A model generated the notes under the pieces. That model was not told the origin of the DNA and made no database searches. It was given only the letters and a program-made list of their open reading frames with translations. Below are positions 1 through 8,664 of a DNA stretch of 64,000 bases, piece after piece; the stretch's first letter is position 1; each line of letters starts with the position of its first letter. The translations under genes and the position numbers were made by a program. This DNA comes from Acidovorax sp. GW101-3H11 (GTDB lineage Bacteria; Pseudomonadota; Gammaproteobacteria; Burkholderiales; Burkholderiaceae_C), in contig NZ_LUKZ01000029.1 in the NCBI RefSeq assembly GCF_001633105.1, positions 140,845 to 204,844 on the forward strand, in the 5' to 3' direction.

Positions 1-348
1 GGCGCCGTGGCACTGGCCGCACGCATCACCCGCGAGAGCGCCGAGCTGCTGGGCCTGCAGCCAGGGCTGGCCGTGCTGGCGCTGTGCAAGGCCACGGCGG
101 TGCGGGTGGAGCGTGGCGGGCGCGCGGCATCTGCGATTGCCACTGCGGCGCCCGCTGGCACCCTGCAGCTGCCCGGCCGGGCCACGCGTGTGGTGCGGGG
201 TGCATCGGGCGATGAGGTGTCGGCCGAACTGGCGGCGGGCCTGCACATGGTGGGTTTTGCCGCGCCCCACAGCGGGCTGCGCGCGGGCAGTGCCGTGGTG
301 CTGGTGGTGGAGGAAAACGCCGTGGTGCTGGCGCTCGCAGAACTCTGA
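1..348 (+). CDS. modE: ModE-like molybdate regulator, C-terminal part (5' truncated)
   Basis: The reading frame is open from base 1, so the N-terminus lies outside the window. What remains is about 115 residues: the end of one TOBE domain (ITRESAELLGLQPG, ALCKATAVRV) and most of a second (LPGRATRVV to VVLVVEENAVVLAL). Two TOBE modules in tandem are the molybdate-binding di-domain of ModE, a LysR-type-HTH regulator that represses molybdate uptake genes when bound to molybdate. A molybdate-transport ATPase (ModC) would also end in TOBE-like folds, but the two-module layout favours ModE or a stand-alone molbindin. Its position beside a molybdenum hydroxylase locus fits. The DNA-binding domain cannot be seen. 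Confidence 0.65.
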   Translation, partial: GAVALAARITRESAELLGLQPGLAVLALCKATAVRVERGGRAASAIATAAPAGTLQLPGRATRVVRGASGDEVSAELAAGLHMVGFAAPHSGLRAGSAVVLVVEENAVVLALAEL

Positions 349-383
349 TCGGCCTTGTTCTGTGAGATGTTGATGCTATATAT

Positions 384-440
384 TTGATAGCTTAAAAGGC
401 AATAGGGTCGCGCGCAAAGGCCATTTTTTGATCAAAATTT
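384..440 (+). repeat. Dispersed GATAGCT/CGCGCGC element, copy 1
   Basis: Short AT-flanked element starting TTGATAGCT, with AAGGCAAT and a CGCGCGCAAA core, and ending in a T-run followed by TCAAAATTT. It aligns without gaps to the copy at 39815-39871 and over most of its length to copies at 34267-34312 and 60596-60650. It fills the gap between two convergent genes. I recall similar elements between genes in Comamonadaceae, from memory only. Confidence 0.7.
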
Positions 441-488
441 TGACGGTGATGGACAGCGCGAGGGCGGGGTAGGCTGGCGCGGCGCTGC

Positions 489-1658
489 TCACAGCCCCTT
501 GGGCGTGCCCAGCTTGCGGTACACCGTAGCGCGGCTGATGCCCAGTGCACGGGCCGCCTCGGCCACGTTGCCCCGGGCGTCCAGCACGGCCTGGCGGATC
601 AGGGCGGTCTCGGCCTCGCGCAGCGGTGCGGCCACTGGCGGGGGGGCGGAACCCAGGGGCGCGGCCCCGGTGGTGCTGAACGCGCTGACGGGGTTGGCGG
701 CGCTGCTGCGGTGGGCGTGCGCGGGCCACTGGGCCAGGGCCTGCAGGCGCAGGCCCGACCACAGGGGCAAATCCAGCGGCTGCACGGGGTGGCGCCGGGC
801 TGCGTCAAACAGCATGGTCCAGGGCATGGCCAGCAGGTCGCTGCAGTGGGTGGACGTTCCGGCGGCGCGCAAGGGCTGGGGCACCAGCTGGCGGGCCATG
901 CTGTTGGCGCCCACCACGCAGCCGTCGGCGTCGAGTGCGAGCAGGCCGTCGCCTTCGCCGCCCAGTGTGCAGCCGGGCCAGTTCACACGCAGCAGCAGCG
1001 CATGGGGGCGCTGCAGCAGCAGGGCGTCTTCCATGGCGCGGGCCGAGCGCGCCACCAGGTGGCGCAGCTCGGGCCGCTCGGGCACGTCGATGCCGGTCAA
1101 GTCCAGCATGCCCACGCACTGGCCCTGGGGGTCGAACAGCGGTGCGCCCGCGCAGCTGTAGCTGCCGTTGTCGTCCAGAAAATGTTCGCCCCGGTGCAGC
1201 CACACGGGCTGCAGCTCGGCCAGCGCCGCGCCAATGGCCGTGGTGCCCACGGCGGCTTCCGAGAGGTCGATGCCCACGCGGCCGATGCTGCTGGCGCGCG
1301 GGTCGCTCGGGTCGCAATGGCCCTGCACCTCGACCACGGTGCCCCGGGCGTCCGTCAGGATGGCGAAGTAGCGCATGCCCGCAATGGCGCGCGTGAGCTG
1401 CTCCAGCACGGGGCGGGCTGCGCGCAGCAGGGCATGGTTCTGCTCCAGGCTGTGGCGCAGCGCCGGGGCGCTCACGGCATCGAACACCACACGCTGCGTG
1501 GGGTCCATGCCCTGCGCCAGGCAGCGCTGCCACGACCGCGCTATCCAGGGCTCCACCTCCGCGCGCAGGGGCGCTGCGCCATCCGCCAGCAGGGTCTGGC
1601 GGGCCTGCGCAATCAGCGCGTGGCGGTGGGCGGTGGAGCTGGGGGCGGAGGACAGCAT
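489..1658 (-). CDS. GAF domain and Fis-type HTH regulator lacking the AAA+ domain
   Basis: A 389-residue protein resembling AcoR-type regulators of the NtrC superfamily. An N-terminal helical part ([15 protein letters not shown]) leads into a GAF-like sensor region (roughly residues 75-220, with GVGTTAIG-type and [14 protein letters not shown] segments). The C-terminus has a clear Fis helix-turn-helix ([21 protein letters not shown]). The central sigma-54-interacting AAA+ domain is absent: there is no Walker A and no GAFTGA. It is divergent from the molybdenum hydroxylase operon and probably senses a substrate of it. Start chosen at 1658 because AAGGA lies 11 bases upstream; an in-frame ATG at 1685 is possible. 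Confidence 0.8.
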   Translation of the reverse strand: MLSSAPSSTAHRHALIAQARQTLLADGAAPLRAEVEPWIARSWQRCLAQGMDPTQRVVFDAVSAPALRHSLEQNHALLRAARPVLEQLTRAIAGMRYFAILTDARGTVVEVQGHCDPSDPRASSIGRVGIDLSEAAVGTTAIGAALAELQPVWLHRGEHFLDDNGSYSCAGAPLFDPQGQCVGMLDLTGIDVPERPELRHLVARSARAMEDALLLQRPHALLLRVNWPGCTLGGEGDGLLALDADGCVVGANSMARQLVPQPLRAAGTSTHCSDLLAMPWTMLFDAARRHPVQPLDLPLWSGLRLQALAQWPAHAHRSSAANPVSAFSTTGAAPLGSAPPPVAAPLREAETALIRQAVLDARGNVAEAARALGISRATVYRKLGTPKGL

Positions 1659-1709
1659 GGTGATCCGAATCCTTGAGCTGCGCATGATGCGCCGGTGTGC
1701 GCTGCAACA

Positions 1710-1787
1710 TGTTTCATTTTGAGAATATCCAGCGAGGGGCCCCGCAAATCTAGGGTTGTCCCTAGGGAATGTGGCGAGTACGGGGCA
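1710..1787. promoter_or_regulatory. Divergent control region upstream of the molybdenum hydroxylase operon
   Basis: Between the GAF-Fis regulator and the (2Fe-2S) subunit gene lie a small perfect hairpin (CTAGGG TTGT CCCTAG, 1750-1765) and an imperfect dyad TGTTTC-N5-GAGAAT (1710-1726). A sequence TGGCGA-N5-GGGCA at 1772-1787 keeps the GG/GC pair of a -24/-12 element but matches the rest poorly. Use as operator or promoter is inference. Confidence 0.3.
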
Positions 1788-1836
1788 CAAGATGCATTGG
1801 CTTATCCAGCCAAAAACCCTTCCAGGAGACAGCCAG

Positions 1837-2307
<471 letters not shown>

Positions 2308-2323
2308 ACACAGGAGAAGAACC

Positions 2324-4711
2324 ATGGGTGCATCCGACTTTTCCAAGCTGCCGCACATCGGCGAATCGCTCAAGCGTAAGGAGGACTACCGCTTCCTCAC
2401 CGGCGCGGGCCAGTACACCGATGACGTGGTGCTGGCCGCGCAATGCCATGCCGTGTTTGTGCGTTCGCCGCACGCGCATGCCGGCATCAACAGCATCAAC
2501 ACCAGCGCCGCCAAGGCCGCGCCGGGCGTGCTGGGTGTGTTTGTGGGCGCCGATGTGGCGGCCGACAACATCAATGGCTTGCCCTGCGGCTGGCTCATCA
2601 CCAGCACCAATGGCGAGCCCATGAAGGAGCCACCCCACCCCATCCTGGCGCAGGGCAAGGTGCGCTATGTGGGCGACCACGTGGCCATGGTTGTGGCCCA
2701 GACGCTGCAGCAGGCACGCGATGCGGCCGAGCTGGTGGAGGTGGACTACGACGTGCTGCCCGCCGTGGTCAACGTGGCCGATGCCGCTGCGGGCGCTGTG
2801 GCCGGTGCGGCGCTGCACGACATTGCCCCCGACAACCACTGCTTCAAATGGGCCATTGGCGACAAGGGCGCGGTGGACGCCGCGTTTGCGGGCGCCGCCC
2901 ATGTCACCCAGCTGGATTTGATCAACAACCGGCTCATCCCCAACGCCATGGAGCCGCGCGCGGCCATCGGCAGCTACAGCCGCGCTAACGACGAGTACAC
3001 GCTGTACGTCAGCAACCAGAACCCGCACGTCGAGCGCCTGCTGATGACGGCGTTTGTGATGGGCCTGCCCGAGCACAAGGTGCGCGTGATTGCGCCCGAT
3101 GTGGGCGGCGGCTTTGGCTCCAAGATCTATCTGTATGCCGAGGACGTGTGCTTGACCTGGGCCGCCAAGAAGCTCAACCGCAACATCAAGTGGGTGGCGG
3201 ACCGCAGCGAATCCTTCCTGTCGGACGCGCATGGCCGTGACCACATCAGCCATGCTGAGATGGCCATGGACAAGGACGGCAAGTTCCTGGCCATGCGGGT
3301 GCACACGCACGCCAACCTGGGTGCCTACCTCAGCACCTTTGCCAGCGCTGTGCCCACCATCCTGTATGCCACGCTGCTGGCGGGCCAGTACACCACGCCG
3401 CAGGTGTACGTGGAGGTGGATTCGTGGTTCACCAACACCGCGCCGGTGGATGCCTACCGGGGCGCGGGTCGGCCCGAGGCCACCTACCTGCTCGAGCGCC
3501 TGGTCACCCGCTGCGCGTGGGAGCTGGGCCTCTCGCAGGACGAGATCCGCAAGCGCAACTTCATCACCAGCTTCCCGTACCAGACGCCGGTGGCGCTGCA
3601 GTACGACATTGGCGACTACCACGCGTGCATGACGCAGGCGCAGCAGCTGGCCGACGTGGCCGGATTTGCGGCACGCAAGGCGGCCAGCGAGGCCAAGGGC
3701 TTCAAGCGGGGCATCGGCTACAGCAGCTACATCGAGGCCTGCGGTATTGCGCCATCCAACATCGCAGGCGCCCTGGGCGCACGCGCCGGGCTGTTCGAAT
3801 GCGGCGAGGTGCGCGTGCACCCTACGGGCAGCGTGACGGTGTTCACCGGCTCACACAGCCACGGCCAGGGGCACGAAACCACGTTTGCGCAGGTGGTGGC
3901 CGCGCGCTTGGGCATCCCGGTGGAGAACGTGGACATCGTGCACGGCGACACGGGCCGCGTGCCGTTTGGCATGGGCACCTACGGCTCGCGCTCCATCAGC
4001 GTGGGCGGCGCGGCCATCATGAAGGCGCTGGACAAGATCGAGGCCAAGGCCAAGAAGATCGCGGCGCATTTGATGGAGGCGAGCGATGCCGACATCGACT
4101 TCAGCGGCGGCGAGTTCACCGTGCGCGGCACCGACAAGAAGATCCCGTTCGGTCAGGTGGCGCTCACGGCCTACGTGCCGCACAACTACCCGCTGGACAA
4201 ACTGGAGCCGGGCCTGAACGAAACCGCGTTCTATGACCCGACCAACTTCACCTTCCCGGCGGGCACCTACATCTGCGAGGTGGAGATTGACCCCGCCACC
4301 GGCAGCACGCGCGTGGACAAGTTCACCGCCGTGGACGACTTCGGCACCATCATCAACCCCATGATCGTGGAAGGCCAGGTGCACGGCGGGCTGGTGCAGG
4401 GCATTGGCCAGGCGGTGCTGGAGAACTGCGTGTACGACCGCGAGACGGGCCAGCTGCTCACCGGCAGCTTCATGGACTACGCCATGCCGCGCGCGGATGA
4501 CTTCCCCGAATTCAAGCTGGGCCATGTCTGCACGCCCTGCACGCACAACCCGCTGGGTACCAAGGGCTGCGGCGAGGCCGGGGCCATCGGCTCGCCCCCG
4601 GCGGTGATCAACGCCGTGCTCGACGCCCTGCGCCCCCTGGGCGTGAAGGACTTCGACATGCCCGCATCGCCGCACCGCGTGTGGGAAGCCATCCAGTCGG
4701 CCAAGGCATAA
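2324..4711 (+). CDS. Xanthine dehydrogenase family molybdopterin-binding large subunit
   Basis: A 795-residue CoxL/CutL-like catalytic subunit. The active-site loop reads AYRGAGRPE (residues 377-385) rather than the AYRCSFR loop with selenium/copper-bound cysteine of true form I CO dehydrogenase, so CO oxidation is unlikely. The catalytic glutamate is in GEAGAIG (E751). The Q-loop-like segment GGGFGSK is present near residue 263. The substrate is probably an aldehyde or N-heterocycle, but the sequence does not say which. AGGAG precedes the ATG. No signal peptide or twin-arginine motif is seen, so a cytoplasmic enzyme is expected. Confidence 0.93.
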   Translation: MGASDFSKLPHIGESLKRKEDYRFLTGAGQYTDDVVLAAQCHAVFVRSPHAHAGINSINTSAAKAAPGVLGVFVGADVAADNINGLPCGWLITSTNGEPMKEPPHPILAQGKVRYVGDHVAMVVAQTLQQARDAAELVEVDYDVLPAVVNVADAAAGAVAGAALHDIAPDNHCFKWAIGDKGAVDAAFAGAAHVTQLDLINNRLIPNAMEPRAAIGSYSRANDEYTLYVSNQNPHVERLLMTAFVMGLPEHKVRVIAPDVGGGFGSKIYLYAEDVCLTWAAKKLNRNIKWVADRSESFLSDAHGRDHISHAEMAMDKDGKFLAMRVHTHANLGAYLSTFASAVPTILYATLLAGQYTTPQVYVEVDSWFTNTAPVDAYRGAGRPEATYLLERLVTRCAWELGLSQDEIRKRNFITSFPYQTPVALQYDIGDYHACMTQAQQLADVAGFAARKAASEAKGFKRGIGYSSYIEACGIAPSNIAGALGARAGLFECGEVRVHPTGSVTVFTGSHSHGQGHETTFAQVVAARLGIPVENVDIVHGDTGRVPFGMGTYGSRSISVGGAAIMKALDKIEAKAKKIAAHLMEASDADIDFSGGEFTVRGTDKKIPFGQVALTAYVPHNYPLDKLEPGLNETAFYDPTNFTFPAGTYICEVEIDPATGSTRVDKFTAVDDFGTIINPMIVEGQVHGGLVQGIGQAVLENCVYDRETGQLLTGSFMDYAMPRADDFPEFKLGHVCTPCTHNPLGTKGCGEAGAIGSPPAVINAVLDALRPLGVKDFDMPASPHRVWEAIQSAKA

Positions 4712-4723
4712 GGAGATTCGACC

Positions 4724-5515
4724 ATGTACGCATTTACCTTTGAAGCGCCTACCTCCGTCGCCGCAGCTGCGCAACACATCGCCCAGGGCGGCAAGCTGCT
4801 GGCGGGCGGGCAAAGCCTGCTGCCTTCCATGCGCCTGCGCCTGGCCAACCCCGAGAAGATCGTGGACCTGAACGGCGTGGCCGAACTCGCGGGCATTCGC
4901 CGCGACGGCAACGCCCTCGTCATCGGCGCCATGACGCGCCACATGGACGTGGCGAGCAGCGCGGACGTGAAGGCCGCCATTCCCGCACTTGCCGACCTGG
5001 CCGCCCACATTGGCGACCGCCAGGTGCGCGCACGGGGCACGCTGGGCGGCTCGGTAGCCAACAACGACCCTGCTGCCTGCTACCCCAGCGCGGTGCTGGG
5101 CCTGGGCGCTACGGTCATTACCAACAAACGCGAGATCGCAGCCGACGACTTCTTTGTGGGCATGTACACCACGGCGCTGGAGGAGGGCGAAATCATCACC
5201 GCCATCCGCTTCCCCATCCCCCAGCGCGCGGCCTACATGAAGTTCAAGCAGCCCGCGTCGCGCTTCTCGCTGGTGGGGGTGTTTGTGGCGCAGACGGACA
5301 GCGGTGTGCGCGTAGCCATCACCGGCGCCGCGACCAGCGTGTTCCGCCACGCGGGGCTGGAGGCGGCGCTGAGCCAGAGCTTCACGGCTGCAGCGGCAGC
5401 GGGGGTGACGATCGACGCCAGCGACCTGAACAGCGACATCCACGCCAGTGCGGCCTACCGCGCCAACCTGATCAGCGTGCAGACGCAGAGGGCCGTGCAG
5501 AAGATGCTCGGTTGA
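4724..5515 (+). CDS. Molybdenum hydroxylase medium subunit, FAD-binding
   Basis: A 263-residue CoxM/CutM-like flavoprotein with the two family FAD motifs: AGGQSLLP (residues 26-33) and TLGGSVANNDPA (about 106-117). It accepts electrons from the [2Fe-2S] subunit and passes them to an external acceptor. AAGGAG lies 8 bases before the ATG, and the gene starts 12 bases after the large subunit stop. Slightly shorter than the typical 280-290 residues, but both motifs and the C-terminal domain are there. Third and last structural gene of the enzyme. Confidence 0.93.
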   Translation: MYAFTFEAPTSVAAAAQHIAQGGKLLAGGQSLLPSMRLRLANPEKIVDLNGVAELAGIRRDGNALVIGAMTRHMDVASSADVKAAIPALADLAAHIGDRQVRARGTLGGSVANNDPAACYPSAVLGLGATVITNKREIAADDFFVGMYTTALEEGEIITAIRFPIPQRAAYMKFKQPASRFSLVGVFVAQTDSGVRVAITGAATSVFRHAGLEAALSQSFTAAAAAGVTIDASDLNSDIHASAAYRANLISVQTQRAVQKMLG

Positions 5516-5534
5516 GCAGGGCGCGCAGCACCGC

Positions 5535-5569
5535 AGGTCGGGTGGGCCCGTCAGGGCGTCACCCGACCT
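5535..5569 (+). terminator. Hairpin after the molybdenum hydroxylase structural genes
   Basis: A perfect 10-bp stem (AGGTCGGGTG / CACCCGACCT) with a 15-base loop, 20 bases after the medium-subunit stop. No T-run follows, so it may be an mRNA-stabilising or attenuating hairpin rather than an intrinsic terminator. It would separate the structural genes from the maturation genes. Confidence 0.4.
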
Positions 5570-5640
5570 ATGGCCTGTGGCGCGGGTCGTGGCAACCGTC
5601 CGGACAGCACTTGCCAGAGCCCGGGCGCATTGCCGACAAG

Positions 5641-5696
5641 ATCAATTGATAGCCAAATAGGCCTCCTGCGCGCGTCCATCAAGCGCTAGTAGCTAT
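5641..5696 (-). repeat. Dispersed GATAGCT/CGCGCGC element, copy 2
   Basis: Read on the minus strand it runs ATAGCTACTAGCGCTTGATG, then GACGCGCGC, then GGCCTATTTGGCTATCAATT. It aligns almost gaplessly with the element inside mutS (60596-60650). It ends 14 bases before the MoxR-type gene. Confidence 0.75.
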
Positions 5697-5709
5697 ATAA
5701 AGAGTAGCA

Positions 5710-6618
5710 ATGAGTTTGCCAACCACCGTCGATGCCCTGGTGCAGGCGCTGCAAAGCGTGGGTTATTTTGCCGACCGGCGCCTGGCCACGGCGGTGTTTT
5801 TGGCGCTCAAGCTGCAGCGCCCGCTGCTGCTGGAGGGCGAGCCCGGTGTGGGCAAGACGGCGCTGGCCAAGGCGCTGTCTGAGGTGCTGGCGCGCAGCCT
5901 GATCCGCCTGCAGTGCTACGACGGCCTGGAGCAGCGCGAGGCGCTGTATGAGTGGAATTACGCCGCCCAGTTGCTGCATATGCGCGCTGCGGAGGGCCAA
6001 GGAAGTGCCGACATGGCGCAGGTGGAGCGCGAGGTGTACCAGGACCGCTACCTCATCCGCCGCCCCCTGCTGCAGGCGCTGCAGGCCCCCGCGCCCGGCG
6101 CGGTGCTGCTCATCGACGAAGTGGACCGTGCCGACGAGCCCTTCGAGGCCTTCCTGCTCGAATACCTGGGCGAGTACCAGGTCAGCATCCCCGAGATCGG
6201 CACCGTGCGTGCCACGGCCACGCCCGTCACCCTGCTCACCAGCAACCGCACGCGGGATTTGCACGACGCCGTCAAACGCCGCTGCCTGTACCACTGGCTG
6301 GACTACCCGGAGCGCGAGCGCGAGCTGGCCATTGTGCGGGCCCAGGTGCCTGGTGCCAGCGCCGCGCTGGCGCAGCAGGTGGCCGAGTTTGTGGGCCGCC
6401 TGCGCAGCCAGCCGTTTGCCAACGCCTTCCAGCGTGCGCCGGGCATTGCGGAGAGCGTGGAATGGGCCAAGGCGCTGGTCGCGCTCGACACCATCGTGGT
6501 GGACCCGGAGGTGGTGTCCGACACGGCGGGCATCTTGTTCAAGCAGCGCGAAGATGTGGCGGCGCTCACGCGCGACATGGCGGTGCAGCTGCTGCAGCCC
6601 GCCGACGCTGATGCCTGA
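5710..6618 (+). CDS. MoxR family AAA+ ATPase (CoxD-like)
   Basis: A 302-residue AAA+ ATPase. Walker A is GEPGVGKT (residues 43-50), Walker B is LLIDE (133-137), and a sensor-1-like TSNRTRDLHDA follows. MoxR proteins act with VWA partners as chaperones for cofactor insertion; in cox-type loci CoxD takes part in maturing the molybdenum active site. Directly downstream is the VWA gene, giving the usual CoxD-CoxE pair. No convincing ribosome site is visible just upstream because a dispersed repeat ends there. ATG at 5710 gives the expected N-terminus. Confidence 0.92.
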   Translation: MSLPTTVDALVQALQSVGYFADRRLATAVFLALKLQRPLLLEGEPGVGKTALAKALSEVLARSLIRLQCYDGLEQREALYEWNYAAQLLHMRAAEGQGSADMAQVEREVYQDRYLIRRPLLQALQAPAPGAVLLIDEVDRADEPFEAFLLEYLGEYQVSIPEIGTVRATATPVTLLTSNRTRDLHDAVKRRCLYHWLDYPERERELAIVRAQVPGASAALAQQVAEFVGRLRSQPFANAFQRAPGIAESVEWAKALVALDTIVVDPEVVSDTAGILFKQREDVAALTRDMAVQLLQPADADA

Positions 6619-6645
6619 TACCGATGTGCATCCAAAAATATGGAG

Positions 6646-6705
6646 CCGTTCACGCTGAGCTTGTCGAAGCGCCGCGTGAGGCTTCGACAAGCTCAGCCCG
6701 AACGG
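6646..6705. repeat. REP-like inverted pair between the MoxR and VWA genes
   Basis: Two copies of a sequence containing GCTGAGCTTGTCGAAGC face each other (6646-6670 and 6681-6705) around a 10-base loop, giving a hairpin of about 25 bp with two mismatched positions. The same unit occurs three times in direct orientation at 33421-33531. Facing pairs of this kind are typical of REP/REPIN elements; no RAYT transposase is in the window. Confidence 0.85.
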
Positions 6706-6745
6706 TTCTGATTGATCGAACGCGAATCCGTATGAAGGGGTGGCC

Positions 6746-7960
6746 ATGGTAGAGGGCGCGATGGTCTCCCAGCTCGGCGATGCCCGCACTGGCAAGCTCG
6801 CCGACAACCTGAGCGGCTTTGGCCGCACCCTGCGCCGCGCCGGTGTGCGCGTGGACTCCGCCCGCATGGCGCTGGCCCAGCAAGCGGTGATGCTGGTGGG
6901 CCTGCAGCGCGAGGATTTTTGCGCCGCGCTGGAGGCCGTGCTGATCAGCCGCGAGCAGGACCGGCTGGTGTTCCGCGAGCTGTTCGACGCCTACTTCCGC
7001 AACCCCAACGTGGCCCAGAAGCTGCTGGCACAGATGCTGCCCAGCGCCGAATCGAAGGCCGAACCCGCCAAGCGCCGCCCGCGCGTGAGCGAGGCGCTGG
7101 CCCCGGTGCGTGCTGCCCGCAATGCACCGCCGCCGCGCGAAGAAGACAAGGTGGACTTCGACGCTGCGATGACGGCCAGCGACCTGCAGCGCCTGCGGCA
7201 GGCCGACTTCAACCAGCTCTCGGCCAGCGAGTACCTGCTGGTGGAACGCCTCGCGCGCGAGATTCCCTTGCCCCTGCCGCACTACGCCGCCCGCCGCACG
7301 CGCCCCGGGGTGCGGGGTAGCCGCCCGCACTGGCCGGGCGCCATGCACCTGGCCGCGCGCAGCGGTGGCGAGGTGCTGCGTGTGCCCCTGCTGCAGCGGC
7401 GCCAGCAACCCCTGCCGCTCTTGGTGCTGGTGGACGTGTCGGGCTCCATGGAGCGCTATGCGCGGCTGTTGCTGGCTTTTCTGCACGCCGCCACCGCGCC
7501 GCGCCATGTGGGCACCAGCGTGCGCCGCGACGTGTTTGCGTTTGGCACGGGGCTCACCGATCTCACGCCCGCCTTCCGCCTGGCCGACACCGACGCCATG
7601 CTGCAGGCGGCCACCCAGGCCATCACCGACTTTGCCGGTGGCACGCGCATGGGCAGCAGCCTGGCCCAGCTGCGCCTGCACCATGCGCGGCGCCTGGTGG
7701 GGCGGCGCACGCTGGTGCTGCTGATCAGCGATGGACTCGACACCGGCGCCCCCGAGGTGCTGGAGCACGAACTGGCCTGGCTGCGCCGCCACTGTGGCCG
7801 CCTGCTGTGGCTCAACCCCTTGCTGCGCTTTGAAGGCTATGCGCCCACGGCACGGGGGGCGGCGGCCTTGCACCGCCAGGCCCACGGCATGGTGGCCGTG
7901 CACAACCTCAGCCGCTTGCAAGACCTGGCTGCCAGCCTGGCCAGCGTGCTGCGGCAATGA
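6746..7960 (+). CDS. VWA domain protein, CoxE-like
   Basis: A 404-residue protein with a C-terminal von Willebrand A domain. The metal-ion-dependent adhesion site is DVSGSM (D230, S232, S234), with GGTRMGSSL and ISDGLD as the later MIDAS residues. The N-terminal half is the helical region usual for CoxE. It partners with the MoxR ATPase one gene upstream, presumably in maturation of the molybdenum hydroxylase. ATG 6746 is preceded by AAGGGG at 5 bases; GTG 6740 is an alternative that adds two residues. A REP-like hairpin separates it from its partner. Confidence 0.9.
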   Translation: MVEGAMVSQLGDARTGKLADNLSGFGRTLRRAGVRVDSARMALAQQAVMLVGLQREDFCAALEAVLISREQDRLVFRELFDAYFRNPNVAQKLLAQMLPSAESKAEPAKRRPRVSEALAPVRAARNAPPPREEDKVDFDAAMTASDLQRLRQADFNQLSASEYLLVERLAREIPLPLPHYAARRTRPGVRGSRPHWPGAMHLAARSGGEVLRVPLLQRRQQPLPLLVLVDVSGSMERYARLLLAFLHAATAPRHVGTSVRRDVFAFGTGLTDLTPAFRLADTDAMLQAATQAITDFAGGTRMGSSLAQLRLHHARRLVGRRTLVLLISDGLDTGAPEVLEHELAWLRRHCGRLLWLNPLLRFEGYAPTARGAAALHRQAHGMVAVHNLSRLQDLAASLASVLRQ

Positions 7961-8002
7961 CCGATTTCGACAAGAACCGAACCCCACAACAAGGAACCCA
8001 CC

Positions 8003-8635
8003 ATGGAAATGCAAGCCAGCCGCACCCTTGCCGTGAGCCAGCAGCAGGCCTGGGAAGCGCTCAACGACCCCGAGGTCCTCAAGCTGTGCATCCCCGGCTG
8101 CGACAAGGTCGAGCCAACGGGGGACAACCAGTACGCCGTGGCCATGGCGCTCAAGATTGGCCCCGTGTCGGCCAAATTCGCGGGCAAGATCACACTGTCC
8201 GACATCGTGCCGCCCGAGAGCTACAACATCGCCTTTGATGGCTCGGGCGGCGTGGCGGGCTTTGGCAAGGGCAATGCCCAGGTCAAGCTGGTGCCCTTGG
8301 CGGTGGATGGGGTGGGGCAGGCCAGCTGCGAGTTGCACTACACAGTGCATGCCACCGTGGGCGGCAAGATCGCCCAGCTGGGCCAGCGGCTGATCGATGG
8401 CGCGGCCAAGACCATGGCGGAGGATTTTTTCAAGCGCTTTGACAACGAGATGCAGCGCCGCTTTCCGCGCGCTGAGTTGCCGCAGGCCGGTGCGTCGGAT
8501 GCCGTGCAGGCCGAGGCCATCACACCGCCGGGTGGGGGCGGCGGCGCCATCCAGGGCGGGGGTATCCCTGCATGGGCGTGGGGTGTTGGCGCGGGGGCCC
8601 TGGTGTTGCTGGCTTGGTGGTTCAATCGCGGCTGA
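8003..8635 (+). CDS. SRPBCC family protein, CoxG-like
   Basis: A 210-residue protein. Residues 1-150 form a START/SRPBCC domain of the carbon monoxide dehydrogenase subunit G family (FDGSGGVAGFGKGNA and a LSDIVPPESY segment). A glycine-rich linker follows (PPGGGGGA), then one C-terminal transmembrane helix (AWGVGAGALVLLAWWFNRG). In cox-type loci CoxG is thought to anchor the hydroxylase at the cytoplasmic membrane, and the tail anchor fits that. AAGGAA precedes the ATG; a second ATG two codons on cannot be excluded. Confidence 0.92.
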   Translation: MEMQASRTLAVSQQQAWEALNDPEVLKLCIPGCDKVEPTGDNQYAVAMALKIGPVSAKFAGKITLSDIVPPESYNIAFDGSGGVAGFGKGNAQVKLVPLAVDGVGQASCELHYTVHATVGGKIAQLGQRLIDGAAKTMAEDFFKRFDNEMQRRFPRAELPQAGASDAVQAEAITPPGGGGGAIQGGGIPAWAWGVGAGALVLLAWWFNRG

Positions 8636-8664
8636 GTGATCCGGGTACCCAGAGGAAGCGAGTC

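Noticed and set aside
1772..1787. Sigma-54 promoter upstream of the (2Fe-2S) subunit gene
   Set aside because: Only the GG and GC pairs match well, and the adjacent regulator lacks the AAA+ domain needed to activate sigma-54.
2324..4711. Carbon monoxide dehydrogenase large subunit
   Set aside because: The cysteine-containing AYRCSFR loop of form I CO dehydrogenase is absent; AYRGAGR points to another molybdenum hydroxylase.
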